DNA from: Brachypodium distachyon
Taxonomy: Eukaryota > Streptophyta > Magnoliopsida > Poales > Poaceae
Length of the DNA: 64,000 nucleotides
Assembly: GCF_000005505.3 (NCBI RefSeq)
Contig: NC_016134.3
Location: 2,790,001 to 2,854,000 of the forward strand
Reading direction: 5' to 3'
The translations under genes and the position numbers were made by a program. Position 1 is the stretch's first letter, and every line of letters starts with the position of its first letter. The notes beneath the pieces were generated by a model. The model saw only the letters and a program-made list of their open reading frames with translations, ran no database searches and was not told the origin of the DNA. Of this stretch, positions 13,452 to 25,778 are shown piece after piece.

Positions 13452-15587
13452 ATGGACAGCAGCGGCGGCAACAGGAAGCAGGGCTTCTTCTCGGCGCTCA
13501 GGGACGAGGTGGCGCGCGGGCTGTCGCCGGCGAGGGCGCGGCGGAGGTCGGCGGAGGCGGCGGCGGCGGCCGCGGCGCTGCGGTACGCGGGGGGAGGCGG
13601 CGGGGAGGTGCTCGCGCCGCTCATGGAGGGCCCGGATCCGGAGGAGTCCAGCGGCGGCGGCGGCGGCGGTGGGGGAGACGGGGGTTTCGGCCGCGGGAGG
13701 AAGGGGGACGGGTGGGGCCGGTGGGTGCGCGGCCAGCTCGCGCGTGCGCCGTCCGCGGGAGCCTTGGCTGTCGGGACCGGCGGCGGCGGCGGCGCGGCGA
13801 GGCGGAGCGACCTCAGGATGCTGCTCGGGGTCATGGGCGCCGCGCTCGCCCCCGTGCACGTCTGCGCCGCCGAGCCGCTCCCTCACCTCAGCATCAAGGA
13901 CACCCCCATTGTAAGACCCTCCTCCCTTCGCCCCTCTCCTTCTGCTTCTGTGCTTGCTCCAGATTGAGTTCGTTCCAGTGTTCCAATGGGGAAAAAGCCC
14001 GTGCATTTTGTATGCATGGTCTCTAGATTTGAGTTCTTGGCTGCCAAAGCTAACAGCTATTAGCTGGAATTACTGGTTTCTTTTTAATCACAGGTTCTTT
14101 AATTTGGTCCTCCTGTTTGCTGCAGCCTGCAGAAACTGTTCTTTGATGTTTCCCTCTGATGTGTGTTCCAGAAACCTGTTGGTTCGTTAGGGGAAACCCT
14201 CTAAAAAGGGGAGATTTGATAAAATGGGTCTTTGATGTGATGTTTTCACCACTAGTTCATGCGTTTGCTACATTATTGGTATCTCAACACACACTACCAC
14301 TGTAAAAAGTTAAAATGGTTTTCCTTGTATGCTATACTATATACCCCTTGAACAGATAATGTTTGTTTGCTGTTAAGAAGAAAGGTTAACCTTAAATAAA
14401 AGCTGTGTGGTAGAGCTACTTGCTGTAAAAATTTGTTATTTACCATAGCTGTATACATGTGTAACCGAGAGATCTTGATCTGCTCTATGCAGGAGACTTC
14501 GTCGGCACAATACATTCTGCAGCAGTATCTGGCTGCCTCCGGCGGGCAGAAGCTCCTTTCTTCTGTACGAAACGCTTATGCCATGGGCAAGGTGCGCATG
14601 GTGGCTACCGAGTGTGAGACGGCTGGCCGTGTCGTGAAGAACCGCATGGCGGCGCGCTGCGCTGAGCCTGGCCGGTTCGTGCTGTGGCAGATGGCTCCAG
14701 AGATGTGGTACATTGAGCTGGCTCTCGGGGGTAGCAAGGTGCATGCCGGATGCAACGGCAAGCTTGTCTGGCGCCACACCCCATGGCTTGGCGCACACTC
14801 TGCCAAGGGGCCTGTTCGCCCTCTCCGCCGAGCACTTCAGGTACAACGTCGGCACCAGTTTCACCATCCGTAGGTGGTGTTTTCTCTGTCTGTAGCCATG
14901 TACCACAGTGCAAGATACCAAAGCTTGACTCAAAGAGTATTGTTCCTTTTTTTTCTCTAGGGACTGGATCCTTTGACCACCGCAAGCATGTTTGCTGGTG
15001 CACGCTGCATTGGTGAGAGGAAGGTGAATGGGGAAGATTGCTTCATTCTGAAGCTGTGTGCTGATCCTGAGACGCTAAGAGCGCGCAGCGAGGGGCTTGC
15101 AGAGATTATCAGGCATGTTCTCTTTGGATATTTCAGCCAGAAGACCGGCCTTCTTGTCCATCTCGAGGATTCACACCTTACCAGAATTCAGTCCACAACT
15201 GGAGGTGATGCAGTTTACTGGGAGACTACCATCAGTTCGTTCATCGAGGACTACCGGCCAGTGGAAGGAATAATGATTGCACATGCTGGACGCTCGGCCG
15301 TAACCCTCTTTCGCTTCGGAGAGGTTGCCATGAGCCACACCAAAACTCGCATGGAGGAGGCATGGAGCATCGAGGAGGTTGCGTTCAATGTTCCTGGTCT
15401 CTCCATGGACTGCTTCATCCCACCCACTGATATCAAGTCTGGATCCATCAGTGAGACTGTTGAGCTTCCGCACGGTGGCAAGAGCAAGGTTGGTCTTCTC
15501 ACATGCCATGGTGTGAAGGTTGCTGCTTTGGAGAAAGCTGATGATAACGTTGCTTGGAGCGGAGCCCTGCAGCGAGATTGCAAGTGA
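13452..15587 (+). CDS. DUF620 family protein
   Basis: Three exons: 13452-13910, 14493-14840 and 14961-15587. All junctions are phase 0 with GT-AG borders, giving 477 aa. The N-terminus carries the family's FFSALRDEVARGLSPARAR segment, followed by a low-complexity Ala/Gly stretch encoded by GC-rich DNA, as is usual for grass first exons. The conserved core begins in exon 2 (SAQYILQQYLAASGG; GKLVWRHTPW at residues 242-251) and runs through exon 3 (GLDPLTTASMF, GERKVNGEDCFILKL, GYFSQKTGLLVHLEDSHL, ESAW-like EEAWSIEEVAFNVPGLS). I start at 13452 because it is the first ATG; the in-frame GTG nine bases upstream is unlikely. The biochemical role of the family is not established. The length fits the family, and the gene looks intact. 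Confidence 0.93.
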
Positions 15588-16240
15588 TTTGTGGTCTGTC
15601 CATACTGCTTCTTGCAGTAGCTACTGACTCATTTTGATGAATGTAGGTAGAAAGAAAGGGCCAAAGGAGGATTTTGGATCTTTAAAATTCCAAATGTCCT
15701 CTGTAAATAGGGAAGGTCAAGGCAATCACATGGTCTTCCATGTCCCTGAGGAGGCCTTGTGTGAAGAATCCTTTCCGATCTCATTCAGAGATATGGCGTA
15801 GTAGGTAGGCTTGTTGGTAATTTCTGTTTTTTGGTTAGTGCCTGTGGAAGAACCAGGGGTGTTCCTCCTCCATCCAACCACATGATGAGGACATGGTGGT
15901 GGTGCTAGCAGTACTAATTATCAGAGAGCCAGCGAGGAAGAAGGATTTCGTCGTCGGCAATCAAGAGTGAATTTTATCATTGGGTCGCGTCTAATTAGCA
16001 GTCCAGTGTGCTTTGGTTGGTGATAGTCTGTGGTCAAACTAACTTTTAGGGGGAGAAATGGAAGGGGTCCAGAGTGGTTGTTGCTCTTTGTTTAGGGTAC
16101 CACCATATCATGGGTCTGGCTGTTCTCCCCTTTCCCCTTCACACACATCTCTCTTATTTAGTATGAGATGGTGGTTGTATTCTACAGAAGTTGATGTAAG
16201 CCAAAAACTTCTATGAATATCATGGATTGAGCTGTTTTTT
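15588..16240 (+). other. Probable 3' UTR of the DUF620 gene
   Basis: Non-coding sequence directly after the stop codon, T/G-rich towards its end (ATGTAAGCC and ATGAATATC near 16200-16220), consistent with a plant polyadenylation region. The end is a guess from composition only. Confidence 0.4.
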
Positions 16241-19086
16241 TTCCCTTCCCTATGCTGTGCACTCATTCTTCTTCCTCCTCACTTTTGCATGCTAAAGCAA
16301 TGATATCAGCTTTTGGATGCTAATTTGCCAGTACTATAATGCACCATCAGTGTATCTTTTGCCCCCCTCTTCTTGCAACTCAGCTTTAGTTTGCAGTGTG
16401 TGGACTGTAGAGGGGGTATGATGATGATCCATTAACATGGGTGGCAATGGCACCCATGTGCCATCACCTCAGTTGCTGCGATGCACACAAGCATTGGTAT
16501 TACTTTCCTTTGTTAAGGTGCAATTAGCTTTGCCACTTTTTGTTTATCTCTTTGACTCCCATTCCTTCAGATGCTTCAGCACAATGCAATGCCTGCTAAT
16601 GCACGGCGGCACCTCATTATGGATGCATGTCATTGGTTGTGTTATTGTCGGTGATGTATTTTACCAACATGTATATCTCTGCAGTGGCCCACTTGTTGGT
16701 CTCACACGACGAATTTTTTGATTCTGCGCGGCAATCAACTCGAGCCAAAATTTCACAAAAATGTTAAATCCCAGTACTCTTTACCAAAATTTCACAAAAA
16801 TGTTAATCCGGCTATCCCCATTGGCTCAAATTATTGGGAATTGACTCTGCAAAGCAGAAAGAAAAGATCTCCCAGAGCCCAGTCCCGATCTGATGCATGC
16901 ATGAATCCTGATCACCGTAACCAATCAATCAAAGAAGCATGAATCCAGCAAATTTGCCGCACCTTTTGCCTTGTTCTTTGAGAGGACCACACCACACTGT
17001 CGCCGGAGCACTCGAAGATTGGTTGTTAGACCCCCCCTTTTGGACTTGACTTTGAACAGCAAACTCCAATTAGTCACACAACAGGTACTACTAGCAAGCA
17101 AGTAGAGCATTTGCTAATGCAGGTGCAGTGCACTATGCTATGCTGTGCTCTCTCTTTTGACTTGGGTGTGTGGCTAAAAAGCCTAAAAGGCATGCAGATT
17201 GCAGGGTCTTTGATCAGCAAAGACTTGGAGCAAAAAAAGCTGCAACCTTTACTCCTCTAGTGCAACTGCAGGGTAGTACTTTGGGTCAGTGGTATGTTTT
17301 ACATTCCATTTCCATGGCATGGCATCTTGCTGGTGAGAAGTTTACATGTGCTCTGCCTGAGGCAGTTGGTCAGAGCTTAGCTCAGATCAAGAAATACCCT
17401 GGGGGTTAAAAGAGCAAAGATGGTAACAAATATATGTTAAAAGTTGGAGCTGAATTCTGCAGGCATTTGGCTGTAAAGCGAGGTTCGTGGAGAAAGGTTG
17501 TCGGTCTCGTCTTACAGTTAGTTACAGAGTGTGGGAGTGCTTCAGACATGTTATTATGGAAGACCGTCGTTTGACCGAATATCTCACCTTTCAGCTCGAG
17601 CTTTTGGATGATTTCGCACATGAAATTTAACATGTTTTCGAGCACGATCGAGCCTATGTCGTATCTCTTCCTCTTCCGGTGATCGAAGCGCACCCGACAC
17701 GTGTGAGTACGAGAAATCTGAGAGGCTAGCTTATGGATTGGATGGACACTTTTTGGGGGGGAAATGATTTGGCGGTGCAGGAAGATCAAAGTGGGAACGA
17801 ATTGGGTTCAAACGAGCACAGATTCTATTGCATACTGGATAGCACTAGAGGTGTGGAGTATAGCAAGCAGCATCCTATGCATGCAAACAACCACTAGGAA
17901 AGAATGGCATGCCTTTTCCCACTGTTCTTGCAGAAGATACTTGTTTGGGAATTGGATCCCCCCTTGGGTTCGTACAAGCGATAGCTCTATCCTACCATAA
18001 ACGGAACCTCTTATGCATGCCCTTTATCTTGTTCACAACCCTTTATACAGCGTGTTCGACAATATCGGGAAAGGGGAACGGAAGTTAAGAGGAGAAAGTT
18101 TGTTGTGGGATTAAACAAGGTAAATTTGATTTGTAATCTGAATTCCTTGTTTTCGGTTTTGTCCTGTGCATGCTCTTTGTCAGGGTTTTTTCGCACGGCT
18201 TTCCTTAAATAAGCGGTGCATTGTATCGGTTTTCCGGTCCGGTTTTCCTTATAAACGGGGCCAATTCTTTTTTCTAATCGAACCGCGGGGATCGACCGAT
18301 GTGTCCTAAAAAAAAATACTTCTGGGGATTAAACAGGAAAGTCTCGTTCCTATCTGGTTGGTAGGAAATCATGAGAAGTTAGCTTACAGACGATGGATAG
18401 CTGAGATGTGTTTTTTTAGAAAAGAATTCCCTTGCAACCTATATCTCTTCTCGTGCTATTAAAATGGTGAGAGCTGGACTCTCAGATCCCTCTTAACTTT
18501 CTGTTAAAATGGTAATCGGTGTTTCTCATGAGAAACTTTTTTCTAAAGGAGATGTTAAGTTAAGAGACAAAGCCAAGGAAGTGAAACCATCTTCCGTCTC
18601 GTTCTATTTCTCCAACAACATTCGCTTCCCTTTGGGCTCAGTTTGGACGGCCTAGCAATACAGATTTAGCTTGTCCAACATTGGGCTAAAGAGAGGCCGA
18701 ATCCTTGATGGGCCGTTGTAAGATAGGAGTAAAAGAGATCTGCTGTCCTTTGGGCCCATTAGGGTCTGCTTGTGGCGTGGCTTGTAGTAAAGCTTCTGTC
18801 CCATCCATCGATGACCATGTTCCTTCTACTTTTGCACCCTGGCTTGGATCGCCTTGGTCTGCATCTTGATCTTGGTATTCTTTCCTTGACACTTAAGACA
18901 AGCAAAGATGACGGGAAGAAAATGAGCGAGAGAAGCTAAAAAAGGCAAAGGCAAAGGCGAAGTTTGCTCTTTTGTTGAATCACGAGGCCATCTTGTGCTA
19001 ATCACCCATTGTCATCATGCATACACATGCTACAACACTTGTCCTTAACCTTCACCCCTCTTTGATCACCTGAAGCCTGAAGATGG
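16241..19086. other. Intergenic region
   Basis: I can support no gene here. The longest minus-strand frame (17406-17789) has no recognisable domain. A short direct repeat, ACCAAAATTTCACAAAAATGTTAA-like, occurs at about 16745-16765 and 16781-16805. The last 300 bases before 19408 contain CT-rich and CACA-rich tracts of the arabinogalactan gene's upstream region. Confidence 0.45.
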
Positions 19087-19407
19087 TTGTTTCTTTTCCT
19101 GCATCGTGTAAGAGAAAATCTGGAGAAAGAAAAATGGAGTACGGTGGCGCACCTCTGTCTCTGTCTCTCATCGATCACTCATTCATTTGACTCTCTCGCT
19201 CGTTTTGGCCTTTCCAATGCTTCACAGTTCACACAGAGCCACAGAGAGGCCTCGGGCCAGAGAGCTAGCCAGGGTCGTCACTCTGGCCAGTACAGTAGAC
19301 TAGACTGTGCGTGTGGCCTTCTTTTACCAGTAGCGCGTGCTGCCGCTGCCCAGCTTGCACTGTCCCTCACACTCTCACTCCACTGCCACACGCAAACCCA
19401 GCTCGCC

Positions 19408-20472
19408 ATGGCGCCTCGCTTCTTCGTGCCTCTGCCCCTCGTCGTCGTCCTCCTGCTCGCCGCCTCCACCGCCCACTCCCAATCCCCAGCCGCCGCGCCA
19501 TCCACCTCCTCCCCCAACTCCGGCGCCGCCATTTCCCCTTCTCCAGCCACCTCCGCCGCTTCCCCTCCAACAACCTCTTCCCCAACCGCCCCTTCTCCTT
19601 CTTCTTCCTCCTCCAAGAAGAACCCGATCTCCACTCCCCCCGCGGCGCCCCCCTCGAAGCCCAGCACCAAGATCACCTCCCCTGCCCCGGCCGCCGCTCC
19701 GCCTACCCCAGCCAGCTCCCCTCCGCCCGCATTGCCGCCCCCGGCCACCGCGCCCGCGCCTGCGCTATCGTCTCCTCCGGCGCCGGCGCCAGTAGTTGCT
19801 GCCGCTCCAACGCCCACACTGCCGCCTGCGGTGCCGGCGCCCACGCCGGCAGTGTCGTCTCCGCCCCCGGCGGCGCTCGCCCCCGCGCCGGAAGTGTCGT
19901 CCCCTCCGGCGCCGGCGCCCGTCGTTCTCGCCGCCCCGGTCCCGGCACCCGCGCCGACGAAGAATCCCCGGACCAAGACCAAGAAGAAGAGCCTCCCTCC
20001 CGCCGGGCCTCCGCTCTCCTCCGCTGCCGGCGCCGGCAGCGGCCTCGCCCCGGGTCCCGGCCCGTCGGCCGCCGACATGTCGGTACGTATCCCTACAGCC
20101 CCCATCCCCGTTAATTACGTACTCGGCGTAAACTAATCCGGGCCGTCGGATTCCAAGCCCGGCGCGAGTAAACCGCATTTGATCCTCTCCGCCCTCGCGT
20201 CCGCAGCGGGGCCCGAGTGTCAGTCAACGGTTGTCCGGTCAAACAAGACCACTAAGCCCGTGAGGCTGTGCGTGGAGCCTTCCGGGTGGTCTCGTTTACC
20301 CGTTAGTTTGAGCTGTATTTTTTTTTAACGTCTTATCTGACTGCGACCTGGGTCCCACTTGCAGAGCGGCGCGGCCCCAAGAGGCTACACGGCGGCGAGG
20401 ACCGGAGGCGCGACGATGCTGCTGCTGCTGGTTGTTGCCGTCTCGCTGACGGTGGGACCTGCGCTGGCCTGA
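19408..20472 (+). CDS. Lysine-rich classical arabinogalactan protein, GPI-anchored
   Basis: Two exons: 19408-20082 and 20365-20472, phase 0, giving about 260 aa. Such proteins are secreted, heavily O-glycosylated on hydroxyproline, and held at the outer plasma membrane by a GPI anchor; they take part in cell-wall and growth signalling. Seen here: a 24-residue signal peptide (hydrophobic core VVVLLLAAS, ending in AHS); a long Pro/Ala/Ser/Thr-rich body full of AP, SP and TP dipeptides; a short lysine-rich patch at residues 185-194 (KNPRTKTKKK) as in AGP17/18/19-type proteins; and a C-terminal hydrophobic tail (MLLLLVVAVSLTVGPALA) on the second exon that fits a GPI signal. The splice sites are inferred from TCG|GTACGT and GCAG|AGC. 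Reading through without splicing would add a short non-AGP tail and lose the anchor. Confidence 0.88.
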
Positions 20473-22041
20473 GCTGAGCCGAGCCGCCTGAGGATGGCCG
20501 GTGGGGTCACCATATTCAGCCAGTCCTTGCTTATTACTATAGCTGCCACTTGTTATTACCACGACTACCACTACTACCTACCATTGATCCCTCTGCTCTT
20601 ACCTACTGTGCTGATCCGCTCCTGTCTGTGCTGATTTTTGCTTGGATCTGTAAACTCTGCACTGCTGCTACTTCCTTATTACTATGATTATTATTATAAC
20701 CAGCTTGTTATTACCATGGTCTCTAAATTACTACTGCCGCTGCTTTGCAATGGGTCCTTTCACTGTCCACGGTGCCCCCAAAGCAGCAGCCACTGGTTAT
20801 GTGGGCCATGCCTGCTCCTTTATCAACCTTGTACATGGTTGCAGACCCATTATTACTTGGATGGAATTATAGCAGGTAAATTGCTTGGTTGATGTTGTTT
20901 ATGGCGCGCGCGCGCACACACCTGCATTTTCTAAACAAACAATAACAACTGTCAAGAAGAGCCGGCCAACCTGGAGTGTCTTTTAATCTTGTCCCGTGCA
21001 GTGTCTTGGAAGTTGGAAGTAGGGAGGTGCTAAATGCATGTGAAACAGTTGGCAATTGTTGTTAGCTTGCTGCTTCTTGCTTTGCTAGATCCTTGGAAAC
21101 TGCTGATACCTGCCAATATATAGAACAAAATACCAGTACCAGGATATCTAAGATACTGCCAAGTATGAAAGAATCAGAACCCAAAAAATACAATATGATA
21201 ATCACAAAATGACAATGTCTCAGTCACCTGTGTCTGGCTCCTGATGGTGGCCAGTCCTGTTCTGTCCAAACTGGCATGTTTACATGGAATTTAGCTTACT
21301 GTCATCGATTTTTTTAGCTCAGACACTGGACACTTGGCTTGTTTTACACTTTTACTTGCCAGCGCCATTGTTCATGATTCTACTTTAATGGACTTGAGTG
21401 ATTTAATCGTTCTGCAAAATTATCTAGAATTTGCCACATTGGTTTTCACAAGGGCTGTAATTTGAACTGACTGTTGGGACATTGGACTCCACATACTGAA
21501 ATATAACAATACTCCGTATATCAGCAGCACTCTTATTCTTGCAACAAGGAGAAAACACCAATCTCTGCTAAAGAAAAAGGCACAAAAGCTGGGAAAGCTC
21601 TTCTTTTGGGGAACCTGATAGCAGTAGGCTGCCCATACAGCAATGCTAGTGCACACACACAAATCTAAGCAGTCCTGTGTTGTGTACATTTTTTTATTAC
21701 TACTTGGAAACCTGAGCCCACTTGAGACCAAATCACAGTGATGGACAAAAGCTTCAGGATCAAACAAGAGTAGCTCCTGGGCTTGATTCTCGGCTTGTGA
21801 CGCATGCAAAGGATCTTACCAACAATCTTTAGAACTCACCCTTTCTTTTCTTTTTGGGGAATCTAATCTTTGATGATTGATACCCAAAGTATGTCCAGTT
21901 GGGACTCTTGTCTAGAAATATCAGATTATACAAACCCATTATGTACAAAAAGAAAGGAATTTTTGGAAACCTCTCAATATGCATTTCATGCCTCAATCTG
22001 TGTTCCTTTTTCACTATGTTTCTTCCCCTCAAGACAATAAA
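20473..22041. other. Convergent 3' flanks of the AGP and PP2C genes
   Basis: No coding gene seen. The first part is probably the AGP 3' UTR. A (GC)n/(CA)n microsatellite lies at 20904-20921. The minus-strand 3' UTR of the PP2C gene probably covers the region upstream of 22041; TTTATT at about 21693-21698 would read AATAAA on the minus strand. Confidence 0.45.
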
Positions 22042-24582
22042 CTAGCCCACAGCACCACTGAGGGGTTGGTGCCCCCGCTGATCGGACCTGCCGGAGAATA
22101 TGTCCTCCGGTGCATTGGTGAACCTGAAACTGTTCAAATTACTGAATTTCGGTTGTGCACCACGTTTGTGATTGTCGAGGTAGACCACCACAACCGTGAT
22201 ATCGTCGTGGAAGTGCCGCCTTATCCCTCTCTCGATCTGTTGTATGTCGGCGTATTTCATCTCTCTTTTCCTTGCAGCTTCAGACAGTGCCGCTCGCACC
22301 AATCGCTTGGCTATTCCCTGAGCACATTTTCCACACAAAATGTATCAGATTCTGTATAACAGAATAGTGGTTCGCCCTGACTAGGTTAAGTAAACTTTGC
22401 TTACTGCTCTGGGATTCTTGAAGACAATATCCACCGCCGCTTTGTCGGTTAGCTGCTCCCACAGACCATCTGACGCAAATATTAAGAAGAGGTCTTGCTG
22501 TCGCAGATGGTGTACTTTGATTGATGGCTCGGCTGTTATGACGGCCCGCTTCAACGGAACAGGACAGACATAATGCTGAAACTTAGGGTTTCTGGCAAAT
22601 TCAGGCTTCTTCAGGTAGACATCCCCAATTGATCTGGAAACCTGAATGAACCAAATAAATGACGTCAATTCTTGCAAAGAGTGGCTCGTGATTGTCGATG
22701 TATAAAAGCAGGTTTGTTGTGTTGAACTACTATTATGGGTTTAAGGAACATTATAAAGCAAAGGGTGATGATTATGGATGCAGGCAACTGGTGACATCTT
22801 TTCCTAGATGATGTAACACTCACATAGATCGATTAACTATAAGATTTTAAAAACATAAAAAGGAGAGCATATCTTTAGCATTGAGTTAGCCACACTGCAC
22901 ACGTAATCCAAGTTGATGACCCTTTTTAAAAGAATAATATTCATATGGTGTGTTGGATCAAGGGGTGCTTTGCATAAGAACACCGGAATCTATGTCATGA
23001 TACGGAGATCGTATGCACCTCCATGTATAATGAACAATGGAACGAAAGCGGCATCCAATCAAAACAGGAATATTTACTTTATCCGAGTAACAAATGCAGC
23101 GTAGGCGATATAAAGTGAGCGCAAGGGATATTAGTAGGTCACTTCGCTAGAACCTTTGATTGGTCAGCAACCTCAAAAACTTGATAAACATTCATCAACT
23201 ATGGCCCAAGAAGAGTCATCAAATCACCCTCAAACTCTAAAGTGGATGAGGCATACCTTTTGGACTCAATTCTCTATATTTTCTAACTTAGCATCAGGCT
23301 TCACTTACACTACAGCTGCAAATACTTTTGAGTCGGAATAGAATGGGACCAGATCACCTAAGGTGTGAGGCTCTCTGGACTTGTTCATGACATGTTAATT
23401 GAGTACAAACAATTCTGGGGACCACAGCGTCTGAAACAAAGCTATCTAGTAGTGATGACTTAATTTTTGTACAACATAAGGATCGAAACTAACATAATTT
23501 AATTACGGCATGTACCTGAATGATGCCCTTGATTCGCCAAACTCCCTTGGTGTAGACGACTATATGCGAATCATCAGGATGCTGCTCAGCAAGCTCCTTT
23601 CGTACCTCCTCGTCGGCAACATTATGGTCATTGGACAGCCTCTCGGCCACTACTCCCCGGCCATTAGGTCCTTTATGGCCAAGGACCACTCTTGAGTCCC
23701 CTAAATTGGCGACATACAGAACATTGTTGGCGATTGCTCCGACGAGGCAGCAGGAGCCGGCTGCGGCAATCTTGGGCCGTTTGAGCCATGATCCTTTGAC
23801 TAGGTGCAAGAACTCCTCTTCTGTAGCATGGAACGCCTTCTTGATTGCGTCATTTGACACGCCTCCTTGCTCGGATGCAAACTCTGTCATGATTCAGAGG
23901 ACTACACTTGCTAAGACACCTTGATAACTATGAAGAGAAAATATTCAGGCAGAATATGAAAACCATATAATTTTGATCAATAGAGATAACTAACATCCTC
24001 CACAAAGTGGAGCAATCAAAATGAGGAAAGGTAAGCAAAGAATCTAAATGTGGACGGTCACAATTGGAAACTACGTGACATCTGGATAAAAATTGGCAAA
24101 TTACAGCAAGTCTGATATGGTTACCATGACAAACAAGTCTAAAAGCTTCAACCAATAATCAGTAAATTAGTTGCAAATTGCAGCAACTCTAAGCTAAACC
24201 TAAACAGGAAATCCTGGGTAGTAACATTGGACAGCAACCTGATTATGGCCCCAACCGAGGCGAGCTAATAACGGGAGAGGACCAACTCACTGTGGAGGTG
24301 CGGGAAGAGGTGCGAGGAGAGGAAGCGCGAGGCCTCTGGCCCGCCGTGGCCGTCGTAGACCCCGACGAAGGTGGCCGCCGGCGAGGTCGCCACCTGGCCC
24401 TGGTCCTCCAGACTCTCGTTGGCCTGCGCCACGGCCATGGAGTACTGCCCGGACGCGTGCGTCTTCAGCTCTGCGTTCCACAGCAACCCATCCCCGCCTC
24501 CTCCGGCGCCACCGCCGCCGCCGCACCCGCAGCCGCTGCGCCCCAGGCACCGCTCCGCCGGCCGCGCCAGCCACCGCAGCAT
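22042..24582 (-). CDS. Protein phosphatase 2C, clade D-like
   Basis: Four exons on the minus strand: 24582-24291, 23883-23516, 22641-22405 and 22317-22042, with GT-AG borders throughout, giving 390 aa. PP2Cs are Mg/Mn-dependent Ser/Thr phosphatases. Known clade D members in Arabidopsis dephosphorylate plasma-membrane H+-ATPases and are inhibited by SAUR proteins; that role is inferred here by family. Metal-site motifs are all present: VYDGHGG (Asp77), NLGDSR (Asp160), ASDGLWE (Asp278) and [12 protein letters not shown] (Asp337/338). The start is set at [12 protein letters not shown], matching the short hydrophobic N-terminus of the clade; an open frame extends 46 codons further upstream, so a longer protein is possible. 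A Gly-rich stretch (residues 17-32) follows the N-terminal helix. Intron 2 is the longest (874 bp). Confidence 0.94.
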
Positions 24583-25778
24583 CCTGCACCACCTCCTCCT
24601 CTTGCTCTCCCCTTTCCGACCCCGGATTCCTCGCCAATATCGTCGTTGCCTCCTCCTCGCACGCAACAACTCCAAATTCCTCACCAAGACCGCAACTTCT
24701 TCTTCCTCCTCCCCCTCCAAAATTTCACGAAATCTCTCCGCAAGACCGAACCTTCCTCCACCTTGCCACCATCCAAATTAACCGCGCGGATTCGCTGGCG
24801 TCTTCGCGCCAAACGACCCAACGCGATCAATCGATCGATATCCACTTCTTGCCCTTTTTTCCCCACTGCTTGCTATTCTTGGTGCTTCTCCTCAGCTGGC
24901 AGTTTGCAGTCGGGAGCGATTCCATTAAAAGGCCGTGGCGACACCTGGCCGTCAGGTTTGGTGCCACGGACACGTGGGCGTCTCTCCCTTGCCGATTTGG
25001 GAGACCAACGCAGGTCAACGTGTCCTTATCTGGATAGGGCCCACCTGTAGTGAAATGGTCGTGTGTTGACCGGCCAGGGTCGTCAGGGGTCAAGTCAAGC
25101 GAGAGGGATCGTGTAAGCCTTAGCCAACACACCTTTTTTCTTTTACCAAACCTAGTTGGTTTTTATTATCCCAGTTAAAGAAAAACATTGTTGTTTTGAG
25201 TATAGACGCCGTCCTTAAAATATACTACCTCAAGATTAAAATAAACTGCACGCAGTTGATTCTTCTGATCAGGACAAGAGAGCCTTGCTCACTGAACTCG
25301 TCAGGCATTGATGCGGCCTCTGAATTCCATTTCTTCGCTGATGAACACACTTGCATGAGAAAGAAGCAATAATGTGCTTACAAGCCTACAAAGCCTGTCT
25401 CCTAAAGAAACAAAGAAAAAGGCTACAGCAGCCTGAGGTGTTCATCTAGATGAATGTTCTAAATGACATGCCAGTACAAGTGTACAACATCATCACAGCC
25501 ACACACAATTCAGATTTTGGATTTTGGAACATGGAGAGCAAAAGCACCCCATGGAACATAATTACATAACCTAGCTCATGGCTTTCAATATTCATGATAT
25601 CTAGTTGTACAGCCAGTTGCAACAACCAATAATCACTGAAGCCGCACGGATATATCATTGACAACGATAAACTGTATCAACGCCTCGCTAATTAACAACA
25701 CTCGAAGGTCCTTAGATAACAGGTTAACCAGTAACATATTTTAGCTAGGTTTTCTCATCCTCAGTTTTTGCTTATCCA
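24583..25778. other. PP2C upstream region and RING gene 3' flank
   Basis: 24583 to about 24900 is CT-rich on the plus strand and probably carries the PP2C 5' UTR and promoter. About 25200-25778 is probably the 3' UTR of the RING-H2 gene. I see no separate gene. Confidence 0.45.

Noticed and set aside
13413..14006. Long antisense and shifted frames over the first exon of the DUF620 gene
   Set aside because: Very high GC content removes stop codons in all frames. Only the frame from 13452 joins the conserved DUF620 exons.
17406..17789. 127-aa minus-strand frame between the DUF620 and AGP genes
   Set aside because: No recognisable domain, no splice or promoter context, and length within what chance gives in this composition.
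19278..20105. Long minus-strand open frame (275 aa) antisense to the AGP gene
   Set aside because: It is Gly/Ala-rich only because it mirrors the Pro/Ala codons of the AGP; it has no start context, splice sites or domain of its own.
22913..23341. Short plus-strand frames inside PP2C intron 2
   Set aside because: They lie in an intron on the opposite strand, with no domain; no transposon ends could be defined either.
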